Shown here: positions 35,066 through 44,641 of the stretch, in pieces
How the letters are laid out: every line of letters starts with the position of its first letter
How positions within the stretch are numbered: the first letter of the stretch is position 1
Source of the DNA: Prevotella sp.
GTDB lineage: Bacteria > Bacteroidota > Bacteroidia > Bacteroidales > Bacteroidaceae
Reading direction: 5' to 3'
Assembly (NCBI GenBank): GCA_016291595.1
Contig: JAEEXN010000007.1
Coordinates: 1-64,000 of the forward strand
DNA: 64,000 bases
Made by a program: the position numbers and the translations under genes
Notes under the pieces: model-generated
Seen by the model: the letters and a program-made list of their open reading frames with translations, nothing else
Databases searched by the model: none
Told to the model about the DNA's origin: nothing

Positions 35066-37138
35066 ATGGTTAACAAGAAAGCTACGGGAAAGGTGGAGGC
35101 CGCCCATAAGACTTCCAAAGCTGCTGCCAAGCAGCATATAGGACTTGTGAAGAACGATATGTGGTTGGAACCTTTCGAGGCTGCAATCCAAGGTCGCCAC
35201 GATCATGCGTTGTGGGAAATTGGGAAACTCACTCAGAAAGGTAAACGTAGACTAACCGATTTCGCCAACGGGCACGAGTATTACGGACTGCACAAACTTG
35301 CTAAAGGGTGGGTGTTCCGTGAGTGGGCGCCTAATGCAACCGAAATCTACCTTGTTGGTGACTTCAATGGCTGGCAAGAAACTGACCGTTATAAAGCCAA
35401 GCGTATAGAAGGAACAGGCAATTGGGAGCTCCGACTGTCTGAGAAAGCCTTGAAACATGGTGACTTGTACAAAATGCATGTTCACTGGAATGGTGGTGAG
35501 GGCGAGCGTATTCCTGCATGGATCCGCCGTGTGGTACAGGATGAAGAGACGAAGATTTTCTCTGCTCAGGTTTGGAATCCCGAAAAACCGTATGTGTGGA
35601 AGAAAAAGAGTTTTAAGGCAAAGACAAATCCTCTGCTCATCTATGAGTGCCATATAGGTATGGGACAGGATGCGGAGAAGGTTGGCACCTACACAGAGTT
35701 CCGTGAGAATGTGCTGCCGCGTATCAAGAAAGACGGCTATAATTGTATCCAGGTAATGGCTATTCAGGAACATCCTTACTATGGGTCGTTTGGTTATCAT
35801 GTGAGCAGTTTCTTTGCGGCTAGCAGTCGTTTTGGAACACCTGAGGAATTGAAGGAACTCATTGATGCAGCCCACCAGGACGGAATTGCCGTCATTATGG
35901 ATATTGTGCACAGCCATGCAGTAAAGAATGAGGTGGAAGGTCTTGGTAATTTGGCGGGCGATCCAAATCAGTTCTTTTATCCCGGTGATAGACACGAGCA
36001 TCCAGCATGGGACAGCCTCTGCTTTGACTATGGCAATGACGAGGTGATGCACTTCCTGCTTTCCAATTGTAAATACTGGCTTGAGGAGTTCCATTTCGAC
36101 GGATTCCGCTTTGATGGTGTTACCTCGATGCTGTATTATAGTCATGGACTGGGTGAGGCCTTCACTAATTATGCAGATTATTTTAATGGTGGAGAGGACG
36201 ACAATGCCATCTGTTACCTTACATTGGCAAACAAACTTATTCATGAGGTGAATCCTCATGCCATTACTATTGCCGAGGAAGTGAGCGGAATGCCTGGACT
36301 TGCTGCCAAGTTTGAGGACGGAGGCTTCGGCTTTGACTACCGTATGGCCATGAATATTCCCGATTATTGGATTAAAACCATTAAGGAACTGAAAGACGAG
36401 GATTGGAAGCCCAGTTCCATTTTCTGGGAAGTGAAAAACCGTCGACCGGACGAGAAAACCATTAGCTATTGCGAAAGCCACGATCAGGCATTGGTGGGCG
36501 ATAAGACCATTATCTTCCGTCTCATTGACGCCGATATGTACTGGCATTTCAAGAAAGGCGATGAGAACGAGGTTGCCCATCGTGGTATTGCACTTCACAA
36601 GATGATTCGTCTGGTCACCGCTGCAGCCATTAATGGAGGCTACCTTAATTTCATGGGAAATGAGTTCGGACATCCCGAGTGGATAGATTTCCCACGCGAG
36701 GGCAACGGATGGAGCCATAAGTATGCGCGCCGACAGTGGAATCTCGTCGACAACAAAGAGCTTTGCTACCATTGGCTTGGAGATTTCGACCGCGAGATGA
36801 TTAGCGTCATCAAGAGTCAGAAGAACTTCAATAAGACACCTGTGGAGGAGATTTGGCACAATGATGGTGATCAGATTCTCGCCTTCAAGCGTGGTGATTT
36901 GATTTTCGTATTCAACTTCAGTCCTAACAAGTCGTTTACCGATTATGGATTCCTTGTGCCTACGGGCAGCTACGATGTGGTGCTCAACACCGACTCGAAA
37001 GATTTTGGCGGCAATGGACTTGCTGACGATACGATGACTCACTTTACGAACTTCGATCCACTTTATGTGAATGATCATAAAGAGTGGCTTAAGCTCTATA
37101 TTCCCGCACGTTCAGCGGTGGTGCTTAAGAAGAATTGA
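35066..37138 (+). CDS. glgB: 1,4-alpha-glucan branching enzyme
   Basis: This GH13 enzyme (690 residues) introduces alpha-1,6 branches into glycogen. After a Lys/Ala-rich start come a CBM48 module (about 75-180; YLVGDFNGWQ, RIPAWIRRVVQ) and the catalytic barrel: DIVHSHAVKNEVEG, DGFRFDGVTSMLYY (nucleophile Asp), ITIAEEVSGMPG (acid Glu) and CESHDQALVGDK (transition-state Asp). FMGNEFGHPEWIDFPREGNGWS and the C-terminal beta domain follow. The sequence is closer to the eukaryotic-like GH13_8 branching enzymes than to E. coli GlgB. Glycogen synthase and phosphorylase genes are not in the window. Confidence 0.95.
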   Translation: MVNKKATGKVEAAHKTSKAAAKQHIGLVKNDMWLEPFEAAIQGRHDHALWEIGKLTQKGKRRLTDFANGHEYYGLHKLAKGWVFREWAPNATEIYLVGDFNGWQETDRYKAKRIEGTGNWELRLSEKALKHGDLYKMHVHWNGGEGERIPAWIRRVVQDEETKIFSAQVWNPEKPYVWKKKSFKAKTNPLLIYECHIGMGQDAEKVGTYTEFRENVLPRIKKDGYNCIQVMAIQEHPYYGSFGYHVSSFFAASSRFGTPEELKELIDAAHQDGIAVIMDIVHSHAVKNEVEGLGNLAGDPNQFFYPGDRHEHPAWDSLCFDYGNDEVMHFLLSNCKYWLEEFHFDGFRFDGVTSMLYYSHGLGEAFTNYADYFNGGEDDNAICYLTLANKLIHEVNPHAITIAEEVSGMPGLAAKFEDGGFGFDYRMAMNIPDYWIKTIKELKDEDWKPSSIFWEVKNRRPDEKTISYCESHDQALVGDKTIIFRLIDADMYWHFKKGDENEVAHRGIALHKMIRLVTAAAINGGYLNFMGNEFGHPEWIDFPREGNGWSHKYARRQWNLVDNKELCYHWLGDFDREMISVIKSQKNFNKTPVEEIWHNDGDQILAFKRGDLIFVFNFSPNKSFTDYGFLVPTGSYDVVLNTDSKDFGGNGLADDTMTHFTNFDPLYVNDHKEWLKLYIPARSAVVLKKN

Positions 37139-37162
37139 TAACCAACATTAGATAATAGGCAA

Positions 37163-37768
37163 TTGATTCTTCTGGACCTGCCCAAAGTATGGAAACGTTT
37201 ATTATGCCTGACGGTGATTTTATTCATCGTCGGCATAATTTTTGTACCTGATGAACTTGACTATTATTGCGGCAAGGCAAAACGGGCTATTGATAAGGGT
37301 GATTATTCAACTGCTCTTGAAGTAGGCAAAAAGTCGTACCATACAAACGACGAACTGACTACATTGCGAGCATATGCTCTTTATAAGCAGGGGAAGTTGG
37401 CTGATTGCCTTTTTGAGTATCCCCTTTCCGGCCGCTCGGCCTCATTGAAGATGCTTCCTGCCGACGACAAAGACCGTGTGCTCTGTGCAGACCTTATGGA
37501 TAAAAATCTCGATTTGTTCGCACGACATCTGATGCGGTATTACTCTGTGGAGTCGGAACACTTGCCCAAGCATTATCGTGAAGCTCTCATTCTATTGTCC
37601 CATCTGCGGTCCAATCCAATTATTATTTATCGGAGCAACGTTCTTGAGGCTGACTATGTCGATTATCAGCGTATGGAGAAGACTGCACCACAACCAGAGG
37701 CAAGAAAAAACGTGCTTCGTAATGTCTATGGAAGCACGTATTGGTATTATTACGATTACGGAGAGTAA
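37163..37768 (+). CDS. Membrane-anchored protein resembling DUF6057 C-terminus
   Basis: This protein has 201 residues. One transmembrane helix (about 13-29, LLCLTVILFIVGIIFVPDE) is followed by a helical, TPR-like region (AKRAIDKGDYSTALEVGKKSYHTND, TTLRAYALYKQGKL). The end, NVYGSTYWYYYDYGE, recalls the C-terminal motif of multi-pass Bacteroidetes proteins of the DUF6057 type, of which this would be only the last part. The start is TTG 37163, since a stop codon lies in frame at 37139 and no ATG is available early. It could be a remnant of a longer gene. The function is unknown. Confidence 0.55.
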   Translation: MILLDLPKVWKRLLCLTVILFIVGIIFVPDELDYYCGKAKRAIDKGDYSTALEVGKKSYHTNDELTTLRAYALYKQGKLADCLFEYPLSGRSASLKMLPADDKDRVLCADLMDKNLDLFARHLMRYYSVESEHLPKHYREALILLSHLRSNPIIIYRSNVLEADYVDYQRMEKTAPQPEARKNVLRNVYGSTYWYYYDYGE

Positions 37769-37792
37769 TACATATGCCTTAAATTCGGTGTC

Positions 37793-37897
37793 AAGCTGAT
37801 TTCCATTGATTAGAGCAGCCTTCTGGATTCATAGAGCAGCCCTCTACAAGCGTAGAATTGTCCTTTACATTTATAGAGCAACATTCGTTATTCTTAA
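37793..37897. repeat. 21-bp degenerate tandem repeat array, locus 2 (about 5 copies)
   Basis: Units of 21 bases begin at 37793, 37814, 37835, 37856 and 37877. The best pair (37814 and 37835) share AGCAGCC-n-TCT and a TAG end. It lies in the gap between converging genes; the rest of that gap (to 37990) is AT-rich with nothing else recognised. In the same orientation it shares ATAGAG and CTTC at matching spacing with locus 1. Confidence 0.75.
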
Positions 37898-37990
37898 TGG
37901 GCATTTCTTGATACCTTAATATTAATACTTACTATTTCTTGTTGGCAAATAATCTCCTTTTTATTTTATACCGCTATTCCTTGAGAATAC

Positions 37991-39232
37991 TTATTTCGTA
38001 TAAAAGTCAATCATCTCGCGAATAAACTTTTCACACACGTGACAGAAAGTAGGATTTTCGTTCGTGCGCATACGGCAGTCTTGCTCAGGACGGTAAACGC
38101 CTTTCAGACTATAGCCGGCACCTTCGTAAAGTCCTACGCCGTCGACCTTGCCTACCATATTCTTCCACTTAGCGTTAAAGTTCACTTGCGTGGTAATGTT
38201 GGGCTCCCACGGCTCAACGTCAGTAGGGTACATTGGTATGGCTTCCTGCTCGTAGGCATATTCATCGGCGAGGCCTGCAAAACTATGTCCGAATTCATGT
38301 ACGACCACAGGCTTGAACATGCGGTGGTGGGTCATCGACAAGTTGTAGGAATTAAGAATACCCCCACCTCCGTATTTGTCAGTATTGACGAGAACAATAA
38401 TATGTTCATATGGAATCCCAGCCAGGCAGTCGTGTAGTGCCTTTAGGTTCAGCGTTGTCAGATAACGGTCGCTATAGAAGGTGTTAAAGTGAGATCCCAG
38501 CGCAGTTTGTTTCCATATTCCATTGCCCGGCTCACTTGTTCCGCTATCTTTTGAAGGCGATTTAACGGCCACAATGTGGAAACGGTTGCGCAAGCTTTTG
38601 AATGGTTCGTGTGCGAAAAGAGCTTCCATGGCAATGTTGGCGTCATCGATGAACGTTTGCATCTCTTGTTCTTGGTAGCCTTCCGCTACGTATGCAATGT
38701 GTATGCATCTGCTTGTGTCGGCAGCTTGTTGCAAGGTGACATAAGGTGTAAGGTTTTGTTCACCGATGTGGCGAATCAGAATGTCGTTCGGGGCAACTGT
38801 ATGGGTAAGCGTTGCCATAATCTGGCGGCGGTTATTTCTTAAATCAACAGTAATGTCGACCGTGTCCTTTGGCATTGGCACGAGGAATACGTTCTCAAAG
38901 CTTTTCTTGATGGTTTTTGCCTCATCGTATGACAGCCACTCCTGAAAGAGGGTTGAGAAAGAGTTACGATAGATAGCCAGTCCTGTACGGTGGTCACGCA
39001 CCGTGATTTGTCCATTACCTTCTACAGGCAGCTCTGCCAGCCTTTTGCGCTTGCCAAACCATTTCGGGCTGACATTCAGTTTGTCCACGTAAATGTCTTG
39101 TCTGGAGGCATTACCGGAAAAGGTGTAATCGATTCGGAGCGTCTGTCCTGTAAAATAATTGTCGAAGTCCTGGGCACTTGTCGTCATGCAAGCGAAAGCC
39201 AGGGCGGATAATAAAACTGCTTTTCTTATCAT
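37991..39232 (-). CDS. M64 family secreted metallopeptidase
   Basis: This protein has 413 residues with a signal peptide (cleavage after MTTSAQ). The N-terminal part is a beta-rich M64_N-like domain. The peptidase domain has IAYVAEGYQEQEM at about 175 and the zinc motif HEFGHSFAGLADEY (His312, Glu313, His316), preceded by a YGGGGILNSYNLS substrate-side loop. Cysteines near the end (CRMRTNENPTFCHVCEKF) are typical of M64. The founding member is a Clostridium IgA protease, but most Bacteroidetes members have unknown substrates. It overlaps the folK-like stop by ATGA. Confidence 0.9.
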   Translation of the reverse strand: MIRKAVLLSALAFACMTTSAQDFDNYFTGQTLRIDYTFSGNASRQDIYVDKLNVSPKWFGKRKRLAELPVEGNGQITVRDHRTGLAIYRNSFSTLFQEWLSYDEAKTIKKSFENVFLVPMPKDTVDITVDLRNNRRQIMATLTHTVAPNDILIRHIGEQNLTPYVTLQQAADTSRCIHIAYVAEGYQEQEMQTFIDDANIAMEALFAHEPFKSLRNRFHIVAVKSPSKDSGTSEPGNGIWKQTALGSHFNTFYSDRYLTTLNLKALHDCLAGIPYEHIIVLVNTDKYGGGGILNSYNLSMTHHRMFKPVVVHEFGHSFAGLADEYAYEQEAIPMYPTDVEPWEPNITTQVNFNAKWKNMVGKVDGVGLYEGAGYSLKGVYRPEQDCRMRTNENPTFCHVCEKFIREMIDFYTK

Positions 39233-39615
39233 GGTTGTTTTGCTGTTAGTTGATCTAATTCTTTTTTCAATTCCTTGACGTAATACCGTTTCCAGTCTTC
39301 TGCCTTATACCGTTTCCTTCCAAGTTGAAGAAGGTCTATGTCCATATTAACGACACACTTCTGGCGCAAATCTGGTGCGTCTCCACACTGTGCCTCAATG
39401 CTTTTCAGGACTCGTCGTATTTCATCGTAGTTAAGCGTAGAGGTAGCTTGAGCCATGCAGTTTGTGTACATAGGTGTATTAACACCAATGGGCTCTGTCT
39501 GAACATTATTAGTAAAGCCAATGCCCTCAAACGCGGCACTTAGCAAGAGTCTTGCTTTGGCCATGTGCTCTGCCGCATGGTTGTTACTTCCTATGCACAA
39601 AATGATTTTTGCCAT
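39229..39615 (-). CDS. HPPK (FolK)-like protein, short divergent form
   Basis: This protein has 128 residues. It shows the start IILCIGSNNHAAEHMAKARLLL, similar to the LGSN loop of 6-hydroxymethyl-dihydropterin pyrophosphokinase, EPIGVNTPMYTNCMAQ, and the metal-binding MDIDLLQLG at the position of the HPPK R-x-I-D-x-D-L motif. It is shorter than E. coli FolK and lacks the usual R-x-W-x-P-R loop sequence, so activity as a folate enzyme is uncertain. ATG 39615 is chosen over longer frames. Its stop overlaps the M64 start (ATGA). Confidence 0.7.
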   Translation of the reverse strand: MAKIILCIGSNNHAAEHMAKARLLLSAAFEGIGFTNNVQTEPIGVNTPMYTNCMAQATSTLNYDEIRRVLKSIEAQCGDAPDLRQKCVVNMDIDLLQLGRKRYKAEDWKRYYVKELKKELDQLTAKQP

Positions 39616-39634
39616 TGCTTCTGTTTGGTGGTTT

Positions 39635-40456
39635 TTACGGATGATTCTGTTGAAGTTTGTTTGTGCGTAGTTCCCAAAAAGCGACTGCCGAAGCGGCTGC
39701 AACATTAAGTGAGTCAACACCGTGGCTCATTGGTATTCTCACAACGTAGTCGGCATCACAGATATGCTCATGTGGAAGTCCGTCACCTTCTGTCCCCATT
39801 ATTATGGCTAACCGGGGTTCACACTTAAGTTTTTCATCGTCCAAGGGTACACTATTATCTGTGAGCGCCATTGCTACGGTCTTGAATCCCATAGCGCGTA
39901 AACTGCTAATAGGCTCATGAATCCATGTCCAGGGAACAAGAAATACGCTTCCCATGGATACCCTGATGGCGCGCCGGTTTAGTGGGTCGCATGAGTTTGG
40001 CGTGAGCAGTACGCTATCGATCCCTAATGCAGCTGAGGAACGGAAGATTGCACCAATGTTAGTCGTATCTACCACACCGTCGATGACAACTACACGAGAT
40101 GCATTCTTGCAAACATCCTCAACAGTTTTAGGCGCCTTTCTCCGCATAGCGCACAATACGCCTCGCGTAAGCTGATAACCAGTTAGTTGCGCCAACAATT
40201 CACGACTTCCTGTATAGACGGGAATATCACCGCAACGGTTGATGACCGTAGCTGCATCACCTTCTATGTGGCGTTGCTCACAGAGGATTGCCAATGGTGT
40301 ATAGCCAGCGTTAAGGGCCACATGGATAACCTTAGGGCTCTCGGCAATAAAGATACCTTTTTTAGGTTCAAGCCTGTTGCGTAGCTGGGCTTCTGTCAGA
40401 GAGCTGAAGGCCTCAACGCCAGGATGGGATAGTGAATTGATTTCTATGAGATTCAT
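39635..40456 (-). CDS. TrmH/SpoU family RNA 2'-O-methyltransferase
   Basis: This protein has 273 residues. An N-terminal substrate-binding domain (about 25-100; IFIAESPKVIHVAL) is followed by the SPOUT knot domain with motif 1 DTTNIGAIFRSSAALG, motif 2 IIMGTEGDGL and motif 3 IPMSHGVDSLNVAAASAV. These are complete, so methyl transfer to tRNA or rRNA is expected; the target site is not evident. ATG 40456 is preferred since upstream bases hold the promoter. It heads the trmH-like/folK-like/M64 operon. Confidence 0.92.
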   Translation of the reverse strand: MNLIEINSLSHPGVEAFSSLTEAQLRNRLEPKKGIFIAESPKVIHVALNAGYTPLAILCEQRHIEGDAATVINRCGDIPVYTGSRELLAQLTGYQLTRGVLCAMRRKAPKTVEDVCKNASRVVVIDGVVDTTNIGAIFRSSAALGIDSVLLTPNSCDPLNRRAIRVSMGSVFLVPWTWIHEPISSLRAMGFKTVAMALTDNSVPLDDEKLKCEPRLAIIMGTEGDGLPHEHICDADYVVRIPMSHGVDSLNVAAASAVAFWELRTNKLQQNHP

Positions 40457-40489
40457 AGTCTTATATGCATAGATAATGCGTTTCACTCG

Positions 40490-40521
40490 CAAAGTTACAT
40501 AAAAAACATGGGAAATGCAAA
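40490..40521 (-). promoter_or_regulatory. Promoter for the trmH-like operon
   Basis: On the minus strand TTTG (40521-40518) and TAACTTTG (40497-40490) are 20 bp apart. Confidence 0.78.
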
Positions 40522-40674
40522 AGGATTGTTTGTTTTTCTTTAGCATAGCAGGATGATAGTTTGTTCTTCTAAATCAGAGTGCATAATAAAAGTCGGAATT
40601 GCAAAAAATAGTATGTTGCAAAAAAATACTTAGTTTTTTATGCTGAAAAGAATGATTTCTTTCATCTTTTTGTT

Positions 40675-40682
40675 TATCTTTG
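40675..40682 (+). promoter_or_regulatory. -7 promoter element for the alcohol dehydrogenase gene
   Basis: TATCTTTG matches TAnnTTTG, 43 bases before the ATG; no TTTG at -33. Confidence 0.5.
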
Positions 40683-40724
40683 CAAATACAATCTTGATAA
40701 TAACCAACCAAAACAATCTCTGAA

Positions 40725-41906
40725 ATGAAAGATTTTAATTATTATGCACCTACAGAAGTCGTTTTTGGTGCACAATCTGAAGAAAAAGTTGCTTCATTGG
40801 TAAAGAAATATGGTGGAAACCGCGTACTTGTCCACTATGGTGGCCAGAGTGCTATTCGCTCAGGTTTACTTGAGAAGATTTGTCGTTTACTCACTGAGTC
40901 AGGACTTTACGTTGAGCGTTTGGGCGGTGTGGTTCCCAATCCTCGTCTGTCAAAGGTACGCGAGGGGATTAGTCTGTGCCGCTCCAGTCAAATAGATTTT
41001 CTGTTGGCTGTTGGTGGCGGTAGTGTCATTGATTCTGCGAAGGCAATAGCATACGGAACGCTATATGATGGTGACGTATGGGACTTCTATTTGGGCAAGG
41101 CTAACGCCACGTGTTGTCTTCCTGTGGCCTCCGTACTCACCATTCCTGCTGCAGGCAGCGAGATGAGCGAGGCTAGTGTGATTACGAATGAGGATGGTGA
41201 TGTGAAATTGGGCTACTCCAATGATATCTCTCGTCCGAAATTTGCTATTATGAATCCTGAGCGTACCTTCACGCTACCGCCTTATCAGACAGCAGCTGGC
41301 GTCACTGATATGATGATGCACACCATGGAGCGCTATTTCTCACATGATGACGATATGACACTCACCGATGCTCTTGCTGAGGCTGTCCTGCGTACAATGA
41401 AGGACTGCGTTTTTGTTGTGCTGAAGGATCCTGAGGATTATCGTAATCGTGCTCAGATAATGTGGGGCGGCAGTGTGGCTCACAATGGACTTACTGGTTG
41501 TGGAATGCGAGATGATTGGGCAACCCATCAACTGGAGCACGAGTTGAGTGGTATGTTTGATGTTACGCACGGTGCAGGGCTTGCTGCTATCTGGCCTAGC
41601 TGGGCGCGGTATGTTTGCCATGAGAACATAAGCCGTTTTGTAAGATTTGCTGTGAATGTAATGAATGTACCAAACGATTTCACAGATCCAGAAGGAACGG
41701 CTTTGCGTGGAATAGAGGCTATGGAGATATTCTATCGTAACATAGGAATGCCTGTGAATATTCATGAGTTGATAGGTCGTGAAATCACAGATGAAGAAAT
41801 ACACGAGATGGTGCGCAAGTGCAGTAGAGACTTTACCGCAACCACAGGCAGTTTCAAGGTGTTATATGCTGACGATATGGAGGCTATTTATCGTATGGCT
41901 AGATAA
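40725..41906 (+). CDS. Iron-containing alcohol dehydrogenase (YqhD/BdhA-like)
   Basis: This protein has 393 residues. Motifs are FNYYAPTEVVFG, the nucleotide-binding GGGSVIDSAKAIA, TIPAAGSEMSEASVI, and metal ligands in GVTDMMMHTMERYF (Asp, His), HQLEHELSG (His) and DVTHGAGLAAIWP (His). The opening sequence and MSEASVI place it nearest NADPH-dependent aldehyde/butanol dehydrogenases such as YqhD. Such enzymes reduce aldehydes to alcohols as a redox outlet; the physiological substrate is unknown. GH9 follows after 27 bases. Confidence 0.93.
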   Translation: MKDFNYYAPTEVVFGAQSEEKVASLVKKYGGNRVLVHYGGQSAIRSGLLEKICRLLTESGLYVERLGGVVPNPRLSKVREGISLCRSSQIDFLLAVGGGSVIDSAKAIAYGTLYDGDVWDFYLGKANATCCLPVASVLTIPAAGSEMSEASVITNEDGDVKLGYSNDISRPKFAIMNPERTFTLPPYQTAAGVTDMMMHTMERYFSHDDDMTLTDALAEAVLRTMKDCVFVVLKDPEDYRNRAQIMWGGSVAHNGLTGCGMRDDWATHQLEHELSGMFDVTHGAGLAAIWPSWARYVCHENISRFVRFAVNVMNVPNDFTDPEGTALRGIEAMEIFYRNIGMPVNIHELIGREITDEEIHEMVRKCSRDFTATTGSFKVLYADDMEAIYRMAR

Positions 41907-41933
41907 TACAAGTTTTTTCCATATATAATTTAT

Positions 41934-43658
41934 ATGAAGATGAGAAGGTTGTTCATCTTAGGCCTCATTCTTTGCTTTGTACGGGTGTATGCAAAAGATG
42001 AGACAAAAGTGTTTTTCAATCAGGTGGGGTATTATCCACATCAAGAGAAAGTGCTTGTAGTTGAGGGATTGCAAGTTAATGATAAAATGAAAGTGACCAA
42101 TGCTGATGGTCAGGTTGTACTTACACCAACCGTGACGAGGACTGCCGTTTCTCCATGGTCAAAGCGAAAGCGTTATATAGTTAATGTTTCTTCTATTCAA
42201 CGGCCCGGGACTTACACCCTGCATTGTGGGCGATATAACACGGACTTTCGTGTTGTTCCACAAGCTTTGCACGATGTTTCGGTTGCAGCACTCAAGTTGT
42301 TTTATCTCATTCGTTCTGGCGTTCCTGTTGAAAAAGAATATGCGGGAATGTATGCGCGTCCTGCAGGCCATCCTGATACACGTGTGTTTATTCATCCATC
42401 TGCTGCATCCGTGGAGCGTCCTGCTGGAAGCATAATCAGTTCCCCCTTAGGATGGTATGATGCTGGAGACTACAATAAGTATATTGTCAATTCAGCATTC
42501 TCTGTCGCTATAATGTTCCAGGCATATGAACAGAACAAAGCATACTTCTCCAATCTTGATACTAATATCCCAGAGAGTCGAAATTCTACACCTGATATTC
42601 TAGACGAGCTGATGTTTAACCTTCGTTGGATGCTTACAATGCAAGATCCTAACGATGGTGGAGTTTATCATAAACTTACCACCCCTAATTTTGAAGATTT
42701 TATTATTCCTATTGATTGCCGTCAGCCACGTTATGTTGTGGCAAAGAGTGTAACTGCAACGCTCGACTTTGCTGCAGTCATGGCACAGGCGTCACGAATA
42801 ATGAAAGGCAATCGTGACTATGCTGAATTCTCATTACAAGCAGAGATTGCGGCACGCCAAGCATACGTATGGGCAAAAAAACATGAGCAGGCATTCTATA
42901 AGCAAGAAATACTCAACAGCAATTTTCAGCCTGCAGTCCTTACAGGTACGTATGGCGACAATCAAGCATCCGATGAGCGTTTTTGGGCAGCCACAGAGCT
43001 TTATCTTTTGACTGCAGATGAAGCATATCTGAAAGATGTACGTTCTTTCATGCCCGAGCGCTTTAACGTGCCGACTTGGGGGAATGTTGCTGGTCTTGCT
43101 GCATTCTCGTGGCTTGCAGCACCTGATTGTGATGTGCGTAAGACGATGCTTGCACAACTGAAAGCATATGCCGATGCTACTGTTGCTGTTGTTCCTTCCT
43201 CCTGTTTCCAGTCCTCTTTTGGTAACCAGCCGCGTGATTTTGGTTGGGGGTGCTTGGCTGAGGGATGTTGTTGCTCAGGTGTCGCGCTTCTCTATGCCGA
43301 CCGTTACATTGCCCAAGGTCATTATCTGCACTATGCACTTCAGAATGCTGATTATCTGATGGGGCGTAATGCCACAGGGTATTGCTTTATTACTGGCTTT
43401 GGCGTTAAGAGCCCACAGCATCCTCATCACCGTATTTCCGCTAGTGATGGTATCGATGCACCATTCCCTGGTATGCTTGTTGGAGGTCCTAATCCTGGCC
43501 AACAGGATAGAGAGTCGGGTAATCTGTCGTATCCGAGCAACTATCCTGATGAGTCTTATTTAGATGATGTTGGTTCATATGCCTCCAACGAAGTAGCCAT
43601 TAATTGGAATGCATCTCTTGTGGCATTATTGTTCTGGTTGGATGCTGAGTTACAATAA
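41934..43658 (+). CDS. Glycoside hydrolase family 9 (endoglucanase)
   Basis: This secreted glycosidase has 574 residues. The signal peptide ends near FVRVYA. An N-terminal CelD-type Ig-like domain (about 24-110; VFFNQVGYYP) precedes the GH9 (alpha/alpha)6 barrel, with the Asp pair in GWYDAGDYNKY (Asp176, Asp179), HPHHR near 505, and the acid Glu553 in YASNEVAINWNA. All catalytic positions are intact. It probably cleaves beta-1,4-glucan or xyloglucan. No SusC/SusD pair is adjacent, so it is not in a standard polysaccharide locus. Confidence 0.93.
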   Translation: MKMRRLFILGLILCFVRVYAKDETKVFFNQVGYYPHQEKVLVVEGLQVNDKMKVTNADGQVVLTPTVTRTAVSPWSKRKRYIVNVSSIQRPGTYTLHCGRYNTDFRVVPQALHDVSVAALKLFYLIRSGVPVEKEYAGMYARPAGHPDTRVFIHPSAASVERPAGSIISSPLGWYDAGDYNKYIVNSAFSVAIMFQAYEQNKAYFSNLDTNIPESRNSTPDILDELMFNLRWMLTMQDPNDGGVYHKLTTPNFEDFIIPIDCRQPRYVVAKSVTATLDFAAVMAQASRIMKGNRDYAEFSLQAEIAARQAYVWAKKHEQAFYKQEILNSNFQPAVLTGTYGDNQASDERFWAATELYLLTADEAYLKDVRSFMPERFNVPTWGNVAGLAAFSWLAAPDCDVRKTMLAQLKAYADATVAVVPSSCFQSSFGNQPRDFGWGCLAEGCCCSGVALLYADRYIAQGHYLHYALQNADYLMGRNATGYCFITGFGVKSPQHPHHRISASDGIDAPFPGMLVGGPNPGQQDRESGNLSYPSNYPDESYLDDVGSYASNEVAINWNASLVALLFWLDAELQ

Positions 43659-43716
43659 TTCATGAACTACAACAGGTTTAAGTTATCAGAATAAGACGTT
43701 CAATAATTTTTTGTAT

Positions 43717-44397
43717 ATGAGTACTTCTGAAGACGCCAGTCCTATTTACAGTGCGGCTCAACTGATTGCCTATATTCAAAAACAGGGTTTTCTTCCTTTA
43801 TTGGAGAGTGGCATTAGTGGGTTCTCTGCTGAGGGCGTTGTAGACGAAGATTGTCGGTATGTACTATTGCCTGATGGCGGCTGGGATTGGCCGTTGTGGA
43901 AGTGGAAGGGTGAGATTGTCACTGAGGGCGGTTGTGTTTATGGAAAGTTTTTCAACAAACACGCAGGGTTCGTGAGTATGGATTGGTGGCCCGATTTCTG
44001 TAATTATCGTCGCCATTCTTATCCTGAGCCGCAAGAAGGTTCAATTGAAGAGGCTATACTTTTCACTCTGAATGAGCATGGAAGTCTGATTACTCGTGAA
44101 TTGCGTTCCCTATGTGGTTTTACCGGGCCTAAGATGCGAAGCCGTTTCGACAGTTATATTACGCGTCTGCAGATGGCTTGCCGAATAGTGACAGAAGATT
44201 TTGTCTATCCGCTTGATAAACACAATCGGGAGTATGGTTGGGGATGGTCGCTACTTAATACTCCTGAGCGGCTTTACGGTAACGATGTGTGTGAGTGTGA
44301 GCGCACGCCTGAGGAATCGTTTCAACGAATGAAAACTCATTTGGAAAGGATCTTACCATGGGCGATGGATAGCCAGATAGAAAAACTGCTCAAGTAA
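43717..44397 (+). CDS. AlkZ-related protein
   Basis: This cytoplasmic protein has 226 residues and no signal sequence. I place it with the AlkZ-related (YcaQ-like, HTH_42-type) proteins of Bacteroidetes on the pattern IYSAAQLIAYIQKQGFLPLLESGISGFSAEG, the Trp-rich DGGWDWPLWKWKGEIV and WWPDFCNYRR segments, and a helical DNA-binding-like part (TRELRSLCGFTGPKMRSRFDSYITRLQMACRI). AlkZ proper unhooks interstrand crosslinks; whether this short relative has glycosylase activity is not known. ATG 43717 follows a TTG at 43711. Confidence 0.7.
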   Translation: MSTSEDASPIYSAAQLIAYIQKQGFLPLLESGISGFSAEGVVDEDCRYVLLPDGGWDWPLWKWKGEIVTEGGCVYGKFFNKHAGFVSMDWWPDFCNYRRHSYPEPQEGSIEEAILFTLNEHGSLITRELRSLCGFTGPKMRSRFDSYITRLQMACRIVTEDFVYPLDKHNREYGWGWSLLNTPERLYGNDVCECERTPEESFQRMKTHLERILPWAMDSQIEKLLK

Positions 44398-44641
44398 AAA
44401 AGTGGAGGAGTAATAAGTTCGAAGATTTGAGTATAAAGTCGTGAGCGTAAAGCTAAATAAATGAATTTGTGATTAAGGAATTGCTTTACAAAATGAAGTA
44501 ATTACATATTTCAAAGTCGTATCAAGAGGGGATTCTGATATTTGTTTCACAATGAACGTTAATAACATTGTTATAGATTAAACAATTCATATTTATGTAC
44601 GTCAAAGAAACAGTATTTATTTGAAACTAGAATTATCAACT

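Noticed and set aside
35252..37078. 608-codon open frame on the minus strand opposite glgB
   Set aside because: glgB is complete with catalytic motifs; the antisense frame has no recognisable domain and arises from codon bias.
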